The translations under genes and the position numbers were made by a program. This document shows, piece by piece, positions 1 through 7,587 of a stretch of DNA of 52,989 nt (the first letter of the stretch is position 1; each line of letters begins with the position of its first letter). Origin of the DNA: Allobrachymonas denitrificans DSM 15123 (lineage in GTDB: Bacteria > Pseudomonadota > Gammaproteobacteria > Burkholderiales > Burkholderiaceae_C); contig NZ_FOCW01000005.1 in the NCBI RefSeq assembly GCF_900110225.1, positions 1-52,989 on the forward strand, given 5' to 3'. The notes below the pieces were generated by a model. It saw nothing but the letters and a program-made list of their open reading frames with translations. It was not told the DNA's origin and ran no database searches.

Positions 1-240
1 CTTGACTTCGCGCTCCAGTTCCTTGATGCGTCGCGCATCCGAGGTCGTGGTACCCGCACGCAGGCCAGCGTCGATCTCGGCTCTCTTGACCCAATCGTGC
101 AGGGTTTGCGGCACACAGCCAATCTTCGGCGCAATCGATTCGATAGCTGCCCACAACGAAGGGTACTCGGCTCGATGCTCCTGCACCATGCGCACAGCGC
201 GCTCGCGCACTTCCGGGGAAAACTTGTTGGACTTGTTCAT
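1..240 (-). CDS. IS3-family transposase OrfA, N-terminal part
   Basis: Eighty codons are visible before the window edge, beginning [19 protein letters not shown] and continuing through a typical helix-turn-helix ([14 protein letters not shown], about residues 44-57) to [13 protein letters not shown], where the leucine-zipper region of OrfA begins. In IS3 elements OrfA binds the terminal repeats, and a -1 frameshift joins it to OrfB, which carries the DDE catalytic domain. OrfB should lie to the left, outside the window. The start is supported by GGAG a few bases upstream. The subgroup resembles IS51-like elements, but this is a judgement from memory. Confidence 0.88.
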   Translation of the reverse strand, partial: MNKSNKFSPEVRERAVRMVQEHRAEYPSLWAAIESIAPKIGCVPQTLHDWVKRAEIDAGLRAGTTTSDARRIKELEREVK

Positions 241-290
241 GGCTCCATCTTCTCAAGAGTTGGGGCCTCCTCCAAACCCGGGGCGGTTCA
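1..290 (-). mobile_element. End of an IS3-family insertion sequence (partial)
   Basis: The left 290 bases look like the upstream end of an IS3-family element read on the minus strand. The start of an OrfA transposase (start codon at 238-240) is preceded by about 50 bases of non-coding DNA ending, on the minus-strand reading, in TGAACCGCCCCGGG at 277-290. TG at the outer tip and a GC-rich inverted repeat are usual for IS3 elements. At base 291 the sequence changes abruptly to the middle of a serine recombinase, which fixes the boundary. The rest of the element (orfB, the other inverted repeat, the target duplication) lies outside the window, so the exact IS name is not assigned. Confidence 0.8.
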
Positions 291-864
291 GGCTGAATGG
301 GATGCCGTGCATGCGGTGCTGGCAACGGACAGCAAAATGCGCTGTGTCAAGGCTCTGACACGGAACTCGCCGCCCGCCTTGCTGCGTGGTCTGGTCTACG
401 CCCCTACCGGCAGCCGCATGGTGCCAAGCTACACGGTCAAGACCAAGTCGGGTGGCAAGCGCTACCGCTATTACGCCGACCTTAAATACGTGCGCTATGG
501 CACCAGTGCGGAGACCTACGGCTCCATCAACGCCGACCAGCTCGAGGGCATTGTGGTCCAGCAGGTCTTGCAAGCCCTGCAATCACCGGCGTCCATCCAG
601 GCGGTTTGGGACGCCGTCAAGGCTGCTACCAAGGAACTGGATGAATCGCATGTGGTGCTTGCCATGCGCAACCTGGGAGCGGTCTGGGCATCGCTGTTTC
701 CGGAGGAGCAGCGGCGCATTGTCAATTTGATGATCCGCCGGGTGCAGATCACGGAGGACGCCATTGAGATTCAGTGGCACACCCCAGGCTGGCAATCGCT
801 GGTCGGGGAATTCCAGCCCAACACCATCGGGGCCGAGTTGGCCGAACTGGCCGAGAGCGCCTGA
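291..864 (+). pseudogene. Serine site-specific recombinase, 5' end removed by IS insertion
   Basis: The frame ending at the TGA at 862-864 encodes the C-terminal ~190 residues of a large serine recombinase: LLRGLVYAPTGSRMVPSY followed by KRYRYYADLKYVRYG, the zinc-ribbon/recombinase segment, then a helical tail. The N-terminal resolvase domain with the catalytic serine is absent: the frame runs straight out of IS3-type DNA at base 290/291. The upstream half presumably lies on the far side of the IS, outside the window. The ribbon region lacks the cysteine pairs of classical members, as in many proteobacterial homologues. The gene is therefore dead here unless the IS excises precisely. A small partner gene follows 11 bases after the stop. 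Confidence 0.8.
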
Positions 865-875
865 AGGAGAATACC

Positions 876-1331
876 GTGCCAAAAGTTAAAAACACCGTGA
901 TGCAAACCGGATCGCCGGAGGTCAGGAAGCTTCGGGATGGCTCGGACGTCCAGCTGACCACGGTGATCCCCGTCAAGATCACCCGCCACAAATTCACCCG
1001 GGTGATTGTTCAACCCGGCCACGCCGCCCCCAACAACTGGCAGGCGCAGATGGACGCCAAGCTGATGAAGGCGCTGTGCATGGCCCTGTACTGGCAGGAA
1101 CAGCTTGATTGCGGCGCCGTGGGCAGCATTGCCGAGATCGCCAAGCGTGAGGGCATGGAGAAAATGCGAGCGCACAAGTTCATGAAACTGGCCCGGCTGG
1201 CACCCCATTATGTGGAGGCCATTGCCAGGGGCCAGGGGCCGATCGGGTTGTCCTTCGAGTTCTTTGTACGCAAGATTCTGCCGCACGACTGGGGTCAGCA
1301 GGAGGTGGTTATTGATGCGCTGGCGGGTTGA
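876..1331 (+). CDS. Small recombinase-associated protein, unknown function
   Basis: A 151-residue protein read from GTG at 876. The start is chosen because an AAGGAG ribosome site at 865-870 lies just upstream, partly overlapping the stop of the recombinase fragment, so the two genes were one translation unit. The C-terminal half contains a plausible helix-turn-helix (GSIAEIAKREGMEKMRAHKFMKLARLAPHYV split across about residues 88-118), like the recognition helices of small DNA-binding partners found beside serine recombinases. Family is not recognised with certainty. By position it could be a directionality or accessory factor for the recombinase. It appears intact although its partner is truncated, so it may be a relic of a decaying element. 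Confidence 0.7.
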   Translation: MPKVKNTVMQTGSPEVRKLRDGSDVQLTTVIPVKITRHKFTRVIVQPGHAAPNNWQAQMDAKLMKALCMALYWQEQLDCGAVGSIAEIAKREGMEKMRAHKFMKLARLAPHYVEAIARGQGPIGLSFEFFVRKILPHDWGQQEVVIDALAG

Positions 1332-1545
1332 TGCCGTGTTCGATAGGTGTAGTTACGCAGCAAACCGAAGTCGTGCAAACCCGCATGAATGCTGGGTTCT
1401 TGGCCGATGACGACCAACGCATTCACAGAGAACAGAGAGCGTTTCTGGGCTGGAAATCTACTTCTGGCGCGGAAAACCGGGAGGGCCAGCGCACGCACCG
1501 TGACGCAACCCCTTGTGTTTATTGGGGAAACGACGGGCGAAAAAA
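1332..1545. other. Non-coding remnant between mobile module and tRNA-Thr
   Basis: About 210 bases without a convincing gene. Short open frames exist on the plus strand but lack a ribosome site and resemble no family I know. The stretch probably belongs to the end of the integrated element. I looked for a copy of the tRNA-Thr 3' end as an attachment site and saw none. Confidence 0.5.
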
Positions 1546-1568
1546 ATGGCCTGAGGGGTTCAGGCCAT
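1540..1568 (-). terminator. Intrinsic terminator downstream of tRNA-Thr
   Basis: Read on the minus strand, the stem GGCCTGAA...TCAGGCC (arms 1559-1566 and 1548-1554, loop about four bases) is followed by ATTTTTTTCG. It lies 6 bases past the mature 3' end of tRNA-Thr and is a good Rho-independent terminator for it. Confidence 0.85.
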
Positions 1569-1574
1569 GGGATG

Positions 1575-1650
1575 TGGTGCCGGTTGTCGGATTCGAACTG
1601 ACGACCTACCGCTTACAAGGCGGGTGCTCTACCAACTGAGCTAAACCGGC
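1575..1650 (-). tRNA. tRNA-Thr (anticodon TGT)
   Basis: A complete 76-base cloverleaf on the minus strand beginning GCCGGTTTAGCTCAGTTGG and ending with an encoded CCA. Acceptor arms GCCGGTT and AACCGGC pair. The D-arm is GCTC/GAGC, the T-loop is TTCGAAT, and the anticodon loop CTTGTAA places TGT at the anticodon, which decodes ACA and other threonine ACN codons. The gene is intact, followed by a terminator, and lies between the mobile remnant and sspB. Confidence 0.97.
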
Positions 1651-1698
1651 GAAAGGTGCATTATAGGCAAAAAAACCGGACGATTCCGTGCCTGTGGC

Positions 1699-2232
1699 TT
1701 ACTTCACTACACGCAGCGTACTGCCCTTGGCAGGCGTCTGTCCAGGCTTCGCTGCGGTGGCCTCGCCTTCGGCTGTCTGACCGGGCTCGCCGCCCTCGGT
1801 GGCGGGCTTGCTGACGACGGACAGTCCGGCACGGGGTGCCTCGGCCACTTCCGGTGCTGCAGCCGGAGTATCCTCCACCTCGGCAGCATCGAGCGGCTCA
1901 CCCGCATCGCCTTCTTCCAGCACCTCGAAGCCCATGCCCTGCCCGCTTTCGCGGGCATAGATGGCCTGCACGCGCTCCACCGGCACGATGATCTCGCGCA
2001 CCTTGCCGGAGAAGCGGGCCTTGAAGCGGATCTCGTCATTGCCGAGGCTCAGGCCACCCGTCGCATCCATGCCGATGTTCAGTACGATTTCGCCGTCCTG
2101 CACGAACTCGCGCGGAACGGCAACCGTATGGTCGACGCGCACCAGCAGATACGGCGTCAGGTGGTTGTCCGTACACCATTCGTGCCAGGCACGAATCATG
2201 TAGGGACGGGTGGACGTGAGAGCTTCGGACAT
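1699..2232 (-). CDS. sspB: ClpXP specificity-enhancing factor SspB
   Basis: A 177-residue adaptor that binds ssrA-tagged, ribosome-stalled polypeptides and delivers them to the ClpXP protease. The N-terminal folded domain (about residues 7-115) begins STRPYMIRAWHEWCTDNHLTP and has the conserved GGLSLGNDEIRFKARFSGK strand region. The C-terminal ~60 residues are a flexible Ala/Glu/Pro-rich tail that in the family ends in a ClpX-docking peptide; here the tail closes with TLRVVK, matching that motif. It lies 13 bases downstream of sspA, the usual sspA-sspB operon order. Length is typical for Burkholderiales. Confidence 0.96.
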   Translation of the reverse strand: MSEALTSTRPYMIRAWHEWCTDNHLTPYLLVRVDHTVAVPREFVQDGEIVLNIGMDATGGLSLGNDEIRFKARFSGKVREIIVPVERVQAIYARESGQGMGFEVLEEGDAGEPLDAAEVEDTPAAAPEVAEAPRAGLSVVSKPATEGGEPGQTAEGEATAAKPGQTPAKGSTLRVVK

Positions 2233-2245
2233 GGCGCTTGCCTCC

Positions 2246-2857
2246 TTAGCGGCGCATCACCTTTTCGGAAGGCGTCAGCGCCTCGATGTAGGCCGGGCGG
2301 GAGAAGATGCGCTCGGCATACTTCAGCAGCGGAGAGGCGTTCTTGCTCAGCTCGATGCCGTAGTAATCCAGGCGCCACAGCAGCGGAGCGATGGCCACGT
2401 CCAGCATGGAGAAGTTGTCGCCCAGCATGTACTTGTTCTTCAGGAACACCGGAGCCAGCTGCGTCAGGCGGTCACGGATCTGTGCACGGGACTTTTCCAG
2501 TGCCTTGTCATTGCCCTTGATGGTGCGGTTCTCGAGCACGGACACATGCGTGAACAGTTCCTTCTCGAAGTTGAGCAGGAACAGGCGCACACGGGCACGG
2601 TCCACCGGGTCGCCCGGCATCAGCTGCGGATGCGGGAAGCGCTCGTCGATGTACTCGTTGATGATGTTGGATTCGTACAGGATCAGGTCGCGCTCGACCA
2701 GGATCGGCACCTGGCCGTACGGGTTCATCACGCTGATGTCTTCGGGCTTGTTGTACAGGTCGACGTCACGGATTTCAAAGTCCATGCCCTTCTCGAACAG
2801 CACGAAACGGCAGCGGTGAGAAAAGGGGCAGGTCGTACCCGAATACAGAACCATCAT
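2246..2857 (-). CDS. sspA: Stringent starvation protein A (GST-fold)
   Basis: A 203-residue glutathione-S-transferase-fold protein that in E. coli binds RNA polymerase and alters promoter choice in starvation and stationary phase; it has no demonstrated transferase activity. The thioredoxin-like N-domain begins MMVLYSGTTCPFSHRCRFVLFE, with the NPYGQVPILVERDLILYESNII substrate-loop region, then an all-helical C-domain. Of two adjacent ATG codons the upstream one (2855-2857) has GGAG eight bases before it. It heads the sspA-sspB operon, downstream of the bc1 operon and separated from it by a terminator. Confidence 0.95.
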   Translation of the reverse strand: MMVLYSGTTCPFSHRCRFVLFEKGMDFEIRDVDLYNKPEDISVMNPYGQVPILVERDLILYESNIINEYIDERFPHPQLMPGDPVDRARVRLFLLNFEKELFTHVSVLENRTIKGNDKALEKSRAQIRDRLTQLAPVFLKNKYMLGDNFSMLDVAIAPLLWRLDYYGIELSKNASPLLKYAERIFSRPAYIEALTPSEKVMRR

Positions 2858-2899
2858 GTTGCTAACTCCATCGGCTGGCCGCCGCGAGGCGGACGCACA

Positions 2900-2937
2900 A
2901 AAAGTAAAAGAGTGGGCACCTGAAGTATGCCCACTCT
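2900..2937 (-). terminator. Terminator of the petABC operon
   Basis: On the minus strand a perfect 10-bp stem AGAGTGGGCA/TGCCCACTCT (2928-2937 and 2909-2918, nine-base loop) is followed by TTTACTTTTTG. It sits about 50 bases after the petC stop and before the sspA start. Confidence 0.85.
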
Positions 2938-2986
2938 GGAAGGTCCGCGAGGCCGCGGACACATATGCTAACGAATGCCCAGGGGC

Positions 2987-3763
2987 TTACTTGACGTCTT
3001 TCCAGTAAGCAGCATTCAGGCGCCAGGCAACGTAAGCGAACACTGCCAGGAAGGCCAGCACGATCGCACCGATTGTCTTGCGGGATTTCTGGGCAGGCTC
3101 GCCCATCCACTGCAGGTAGTTCACCAGATCGCCAACAGCCTGATCATACAGGGCCGGCTCCATGGTGCCAGGCGTGACCTGTTCCCACTTGCCCGTGAAC
3201 ACATGGGTTTCACGCTCGCCTTCCTTCTTGACCTGGAAGACGGGCTTGCGCTCGCCCTGCAGTTCCCACATCACGTGCGGCATGGCGACGTTGTTGAACA
3301 CCACGTTGTTCCAGCCGGTCTGGCTGGCCGGGTCGCGGTAGAAGCTGCGCATGTAGGTGTACAGGTAGTCCGCACCGCTGCCACCGGCGCCGGCACGGGA
3401 ACGTGCGATCAGCGTCAGGTCGGGCGGCGTGGTACCGAACCAGGCCTTGCCCTGCTTGGCAGTCATGGCCACTTCCATGGTGTCACCGATCTTCTTGTCG
3501 GTGAACATCAGGTTGTCCTTGATCTGCTGCTCGGTCAGGCCGATGTCCGTCAGGCGGTTGTAGCGCATGAAGGCGGCAGAGTGGCAGTTCAGGCAGTAGT
3601 TGGCAAACAGCTTGACGCCGTTCTGCAGGGAGGGCAGGTTCGACACGTCGACCGGCGCCTTGTCCCACTTGACGTCGCCACCACCGGCCGCCAGGCTGGC
3701 CGTTGCGCCCAGCAGGCCGGCCGTGCACAGCAGACCTGCAATGATTTGCTTGAATTTTTTCAT
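2987..3763 (-). CDS. petC: Cytochrome c1 of the bc1 complex
   Basis: A 258-residue membrane-anchored c-type cytochrome, the electron outlet of ubiquinol:cytochrome c reductase. It has an N-terminal Sec signal peptide (about residues 1-26), the heme motif CLNCH at 57-61, and a C-terminal membrane helix (about 226-247) followed by a short basic cytoplasmic tail, the standard c1 topology. The distal methionine is probably in the AMPHVMWELQGE region. It is the last gene of petA-petB-petC, 24 bases after petB, and is followed by a strong terminator. Heme attachment in the periplasm requires the Ccm system, which is not in the window. Confidence 0.97.
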   Translation of the reverse strand: MKKFKQIIAGLLCTAGLLGATASLAAGGGDVKWDKAPVDVSNLPSLQNGVKLFANYCLNCHSAAFMRYNRLTDIGLTEQQIKDNLMFTDKKIGDTMEVAMTAKQGKAWFGTTPPDLTLIARSRAGAGGSGADYLYTYMRSFYRDPASQTGWNNVVFNNVAMPHVMWELQGERKPVFQVKKEGERETHVFTGKWEQVTPGTMEPALYDQAVGDLVNYLQWMGEPAQKSRKTIGAIVLAFLAVFAYVAWRLNAAYWKDVK

Positions 3764-3787
3764 TGTTGGATTCTCCTGTGCGTCAGA

Positions 3788-5203
3788 TCAATGGGGCTTG
3801 AAGGTGACGCGATCCGGAACCGGCTTGGGCTCACCCAGCTGGCTCCACCACGGCATCAGCAGGAAGAAGCCGAAGTAGAACAGCGTACCGATCTGGGAAA
3901 TGCGCTCGCCCAAGGGGAACGGAGCCAAGGTACCCAGATAGGCCAGGATCAGGAAGTTGATCACGAACACCACGTACAGCCACGTGTGCCAGGTCGGGCG
4001 ATAGCGCAGCGACTTGACGGGGCTGTGGTCCAGCCAGGGCAGGAAGAACAGGATGACGACAGCACCACCCATGGCAACCACACCCCAGAACTTGGCGTCG
4101 ATGAGGAACAGCAGCGCGCAGGTGACCAGCGCAGCACCCAGCACCACCAGCTTGGCGATGGCGGACAGCTTGAGCTTGAACACGGCGAACAGGGCAGCCA
4201 GCAGGGTGATGGCCATCAGCACGTACACCATTTCGGCCGTGATGGCACGCAGCATGGAGTAGAACGGCGTGAAGTACCAGACCGGAGCGATGTGCAGCGG
4301 AGTCGTCAGCGGGTCAGCCGGGATGAAGTTGTTGAACTCCAGGAAGTAGCCACCCATTTCCGGGGCGAAGAACACCACGGCGGAGAACACGATCAGGAAC
4401 AGTGCCACGCCGAAGATGTCGTGCACGGTGTAGTAGGGATGGAACGGGATGCCATCGGCCGGAGCGGTAGCGGACCAGCGGTTGCCTTTCGGGCCTTGCT
4501 TGATCTCGATGCCGTCGGGGTTGTTGGAACCGACGTCGTGCAGCGCCATCAGGTGGGCCACCACCAGGCCGATCAGCACCAGCGGAACAGCGATCACGTG
4601 GAAGCTGAAGAAGCGGTTCAGCGTAGCGTCGCTCACCACGTAGTCACCACGGATCAACAGGGCCAGGTCAGGACCGATGAAGGGAATGGCGGAGAACAGG
4701 TTCACGATCACCTGGGCACCCCAGTAGGACATCTGGCCCCAGGGCAGCAGGTAACCCATGAAGGCTTCGGCCATCAGCGCCAGGAAGATGCCGCAACCGA
4801 ACAGCCACACCAGTTCGCGCGGCTTGCGGTAGGAACCGTACAGCAGACCACGGAACATGTGCAGGTAGACCACCACGAAGAAGGCGGAAGCGCCCGTGGA
4901 GTGCGTGTAGCGGATCCACCACCCTGCCGGCACATCACGCATGATGTACTCGACGGAGGCGAAAGCGAAACGGGCATCCGGCTTGTAGTGCATCACCAGG
5001 AAGATGCCGGTGACGATCTGGATGACCAGCACCAGCATGGCCAGCGAGCCGAAGATGTACCACCAGTTGAAGTTTTTCGGCGCGAAGTACTCGGCCATGT
5101 CGCGCTTGTAGATGTAGAACGCCGAGGGCAACCGGTTCTCGAACCAGTTCATGACCTTGGCGCCTGCCGGCGCGTTGGGGGAGATTTCCTTGAATTCAGC
5201 CAT
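3788..5203 (-). CDS. petB: Cytochrome b of the bc1 complex
   Basis: A 471-residue integral membrane subunit carrying hemes bL and bH and both quinone sites. Heme-ligand histidines are visible as pairs in helices B and D (about H101/H115 and H202/H217). Multiple hydrophobic helices follow, and the protein is full length with the C-terminal domain fused as in other proteobacteria. The Qo-site tetrapeptide, usually PEWY, reads PVWY here (about residues 307-310, in HIAPVWYFTPFYSMLRA). Valine at this place is, as far as I recall, found in other beta/gamma-proteobacteria, so it is a lineage variant and not evidence of damage. It starts 11 bases after petA ends. Confidence 0.97.
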   Translation of the reverse strand: MAEFKEISPNAPAGAKVMNWFENRLPSAFYIYKRDMAEYFAPKNFNWWYIFGSLAMLVLVIQIVTGIFLVMHYKPDARFAFASVEYIMRDVPAGWWIRYTHSTGASAFFVVVYLHMFRGLLYGSYRKPRELVWLFGCGIFLALMAEAFMGYLLPWGQMSYWGAQVIVNLFSAIPFIGPDLALLIRGDYVVSDATLNRFFSFHVIAVPLVLIGLVVAHLMALHDVGSNNPDGIEIKQGPKGNRWSATAPADGIPFHPYYTVHDIFGVALFLIVFSAVVFFAPEMGGYFLEFNNFIPADPLTTPLHIAPVWYFTPFYSMLRAITAEMVYVLMAITLLAALFAVFKLKLSAIAKLVVLGAALVTCALLFLIDAKFWGVVAMGGAVVILFFLPWLDHSPVKSLRYRPTWHTWLYVVFVINFLILAYLGTLAPFPLGERISQIGTLFYFGFFLLMPWWSQLGEPKPVPDRVTFKPH

Positions 5204-5214
5204 GGTTCGTCACC

Positions 5215-5811
5215 TCAAGCCTTCTTGTCATCGCCGATCAGCAGACGCGTGTCGGACAGGTACATGTACGGAGGGATTTCCAGGTTGTCCGGTGCGGGCT
5301 TGTTCTTGAACGCGCGGCCGGCCAGGTCGAAGGTCGAGCCGTGGCACGGGCACAGGAAGCCGCCTTGCCAGTTGTCGGGCAGGGAGGGCTGGGGACCCGG
5401 AGTGAACTTGTCGGAGGGAGAGCAGCCCAGGTGGGTGCAGATGCCGATGGCAACGAAGATGTCTTCCTTGCGCGAGCGCCATTCGTTCTTGGCGTATTCG
5501 GGCGTGGGAACGTTGTTGCGCTCCGAATTGGGATCGGTCAGCTCGGGCGTGACCTTCTTGAGCGACGCCAGCATTTCGGGCGTGCGCTTCATGATCCACA
5601 CGGGCTTGCCGCGCCATTCCACGGTAATCTTTTCGCCGGGTTTCAGCGCCGAGATGTCGACTTCAACCGCAGCGCCTGCTGCCTTGGCCAGTTCAGACGG
5701 CTGGAAGCTGCTCACGAGGGGTACGGCGACGCCCGCCACGCCCGCTGCACCGACGCAGCCCGATGCAATCAGCCAGGTACGTTTACTGGCGTCCACTGGT
5801 GTATCACTCAT
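5215..5811 (-). CDS. petA: Rieske iron-sulfur subunit of the bc1 complex
   Basis: A 198-residue periplasmic [2Fe-2S] subunit that takes the first electron from ubiquinol at the Qo site. It has a twin-arginine-like N-terminus with a single uncleaved membrane helix (residues about 12-34) and a hinge rich in alanine (40-50). The two cluster-binding boxes are CTHLGC (125-130) and CPCHGS (154-159), giving two Cys and two His ligands plus the stabilising disulfide. It is the first gene of petABC. The spacer up to mscL (5812-5973) must hold divergent promoters for petABC and mscL. Confidence 0.97.
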   Translation of the reverse strand: MSDTPVDASKRTWLIASGCVGAAGVAGVAVPLVSSFQPSELAKAAGAAVEVDISALKPGEKITVEWRGKPVWIMKRTPEMLASLKKVTPELTDPNSERNNVPTPEYAKNEWRSRKEDIFVAIGICTHLGCSPSDKFTPGPQPSLPDNWQGGFLCPCHGSTFDLAGRAFKNKPAPDNLEIPPYMYLSDTRLLIGDDKKA

Positions 5812-5973
5812 AGGGATTCCTCACAACGCGTTGTTACGCTTGTTCACAACAGGGTTTAACCTATTCATTGTATCCGAGTGACAGACTGTTATTCAATGTA
5901 GCCTGACGTGTCCGCGCCATATTTTTATGGAATACTCGTGCCATTCAAACAAGCACTGACTGGAGTCAATTAA

Positions 5974-6393
5974 ATGGGAATGCTGCAGGAATTCAAGGAG
6001 TTTGCGGTCAAGGGCAATGCGGTCGACCTGGCCGTGGGTGTCATCATCGGCGCCGCCTTCGGCAAGATCGTCGACTCCCTGGTCAAGGATGTGATCATGC
6101 CGCTCATCTCCTCGGTGGTGGGCAAGATCGACTTCTCCAATATGTATACGGTGCTGGGCACGATTCCGGCCGATGTTCCGAACAACCTGGAAGCCCTGCA
6201 GAAGGCCGGCGTGCCGGTGTTCGCCTACGGCAACTTCATCACCATCCTGATCAACTTCCTGATCCTGGCCTTTGTGGTGTTCCTGATGGTCAAGCAGATC
6301 AACCGCCTCAAGCGCGAGACGCCTGCCGCCGAGGAGGCACCCGCTGAAGAAGTCGTGCTGCTGCGTGAGATCCGCGACAGCCTGAAAAAGTAA
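5974..6393 (+). CDS. mscL: Large-conductance mechanosensitive channel MscL
   Basis: A 139-residue inner-membrane protein that forms a homopentameric emergency-release pore opened by membrane tension during osmotic downshock. The N-terminal amphipathic helix ([15 protein letters not shown]) leads into TM1 with the conserved pore-lining segment [20 protein letters not shown], then a periplasmic loop, TM2 (about 78-100) and a charged C-terminal helical bundle rich in Glu. A GGAG site lies eight bases before the ATG. It is monocistronic, divergent from petABC, and followed by its own terminator. Confidence 0.97.
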   Translation: MGMLQEFKEFAVKGNAVDLAVGVIIGAAFGKIVDSLVKDVIMPLISSVVGKIDFSNMYTVLGTIPADVPNNLEALQKAGVPVFAYGNFITILINFLILAFVVFLMVKQINRLKRETPAAEEAPAEEVVLLREIRDSLKK

Positions 6394-6433
6394 GCGCTAT
6401 CCGCTCACTGGCGGCATGCAGGTGCCGCTCCAG

Positions 6434-6470
6434 AACCCCTTGCACGGCTGCCGGCAAGGGGTTTTGTTTT
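6434..6470 (+). terminator. Terminator of mscL
   Basis: The stem AACCCCTTGC/GCAAGGGG (arms 6434-6443 and 6454-6461, with an inner CGG/CCG extension) is followed by TTTTGTTTT on the plus strand, about 40 bases after the mscL stop. Confidence 0.88.
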
Positions 6471-6519
6471 GCCTGCGTCAGATGGTCGTCCTGGTGGCCA
6501 CCATTCTTGCCCGCTCGCT

Positions 6520-7587
6520 TCAGGCGCCTTGCGCCAGATCGACCGCCATGCGCACCGCCTCGCGCAGGCTGGTGCTGTCGGCACAGGCCTTGCCAGCCAG
6601 ATCGAAAGCCGTGCCGTGATCCGGGCTGGTGCGAATCAGCGGCAGGCCCAGGGTTACGTTGACGCCATGCTCGACTCCAAGATATTTGACAGGGATCAAA
6701 CCCTGATCGTGATACATGGCGATGACAGCGTCGCAAAATGGCAACGGATCATGGGCATGCCGGCGTGCCTGCATGAACACCGTATCCGGCGGGAATGGGC
6801 CGCTCACGCTGATGCCCTCGGCCAGCGCCGCATCGCGCGCCGGAATGATGGCGGTCAGCTCCTCGTCGCCAAACAGTCCGCCCTCCCCTGCGTGCGGGTT
6901 CAGGCCCGCCAGCGCGATGCGGGGTGCGCGGTGCCTGCCAAGCGCGGTGCGGCGCAGGAAGGCATCGGTAATACGGATGGTCTGAAGAATCTGGTCGACC
7001 TGAACGGCTGCAATGGCGTTGCGCAGACTCACGTGGATGCTGTTGAGCACCGTGCGCAGCTCGGGGTTGGCCAGCATCATGCGCACCGGCATGGCTTCCA
7101 CTGCCACGCCTGCATGCTCTGCTGCCAGCGCCTGCAGCATTTCCGTGTGGCCCGGATGCGAAATGCCTGCGAGGGAAAGCGCTTCCTTGTGAATGGGCGC
7201 AGTGACCAGCGCGGCAGCCTTGCCTTGCAGGGCTGCGCGCGCGCCCAGCTCGATGCAGTCCGCCGCCATGCGCCCTGCTTCCTGCTGCACTTCGCCGAAA
7301 CGCGGCAGCGCTGCCGGGAGCGCACAGCCTTGCAGGACCCTTATGCTGGTGCCGTCTTCCGGCGCCCCCCAATCACTCACTGCAATGGGCACCGGGACCA
7401 GCGCCGCAGGATGCGCCGCCTGATGGAGCTGCGCCGCGCGCTGCATCACCTGCAGGTCGCCCACCACGATGCAGGGCTGCATCAGGGCGGGTTCACGCAT
7501 AAAGGCATCGACGATGATTTCCGGGCCGATGCCGGCCGGATCGCCCATGCTCAGTGCGATGGGCGGAGAAGAGGTTGCCTGGCTCAT
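6520..7587 (-). CDS. pdxA: 4-hydroxythreonine-4-phosphate dehydrogenase
   Basis: A 355-residue enzyme of the DXP-dependent vitamin B6 pathway. It oxidises and decarboxylates 4-phosphohydroxy-L-threonine to 3-amino-1-hydroxyacetone phosphate, with NAD and a divalent metal. The conserved start is ALSMGDPAGIGPEI, a metal-site HPGHTEMLQ segment lies in the middle, and AMYHDQGLIPVKYLG lies near the C-terminus. Its ATG (7585-7587) overlaps the TGA of the upstream nif3-like gene by the ATGA arrangement, indicating translational coupling. It overlaps nothing at its 3' end and faces the mscL terminator. Confidence 0.96.
   Translation of the reverse strand: MSQATSSPPIALSMGDPAGIGPEIIVDAFMREPALMQPCIVVGDLQVMQRAAQLHQAAHPAALVPVPIAVSDWGAPEDGTSIRVLQGCALPAALPRFGEVQQEAGRMAADCIELGARAALQGKAAALVTAPIHKEALSLAGISHPGHTEMLQALAAEHAGVAVEAMPVRMMLANPELRTVLNSIHVSLRNAIAAVQVDQILQTIRITDAFLRRTALGRHRAPRIALAGLNPHAGEGGLFGDEELTAIIPARDAALAEGISVSGPFPPDTVFMQARRHAHDPLPFCDAVIAMYHDQGLIPVKYLGVEHGVNVTLGLPLIRTSPDHGTAFDLAGKACADSTSLREAVRMAVDLAQGA

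Noticed and set aside
1332-1660. Possible att site formed by duplication of the tRNA-Thr 3' end
   Set aside because: I searched 1332-1574 for a copy of the tRNA end and saw only a loose similarity near 1332-1345; serine recombinases also do not usually target tRNA genes.
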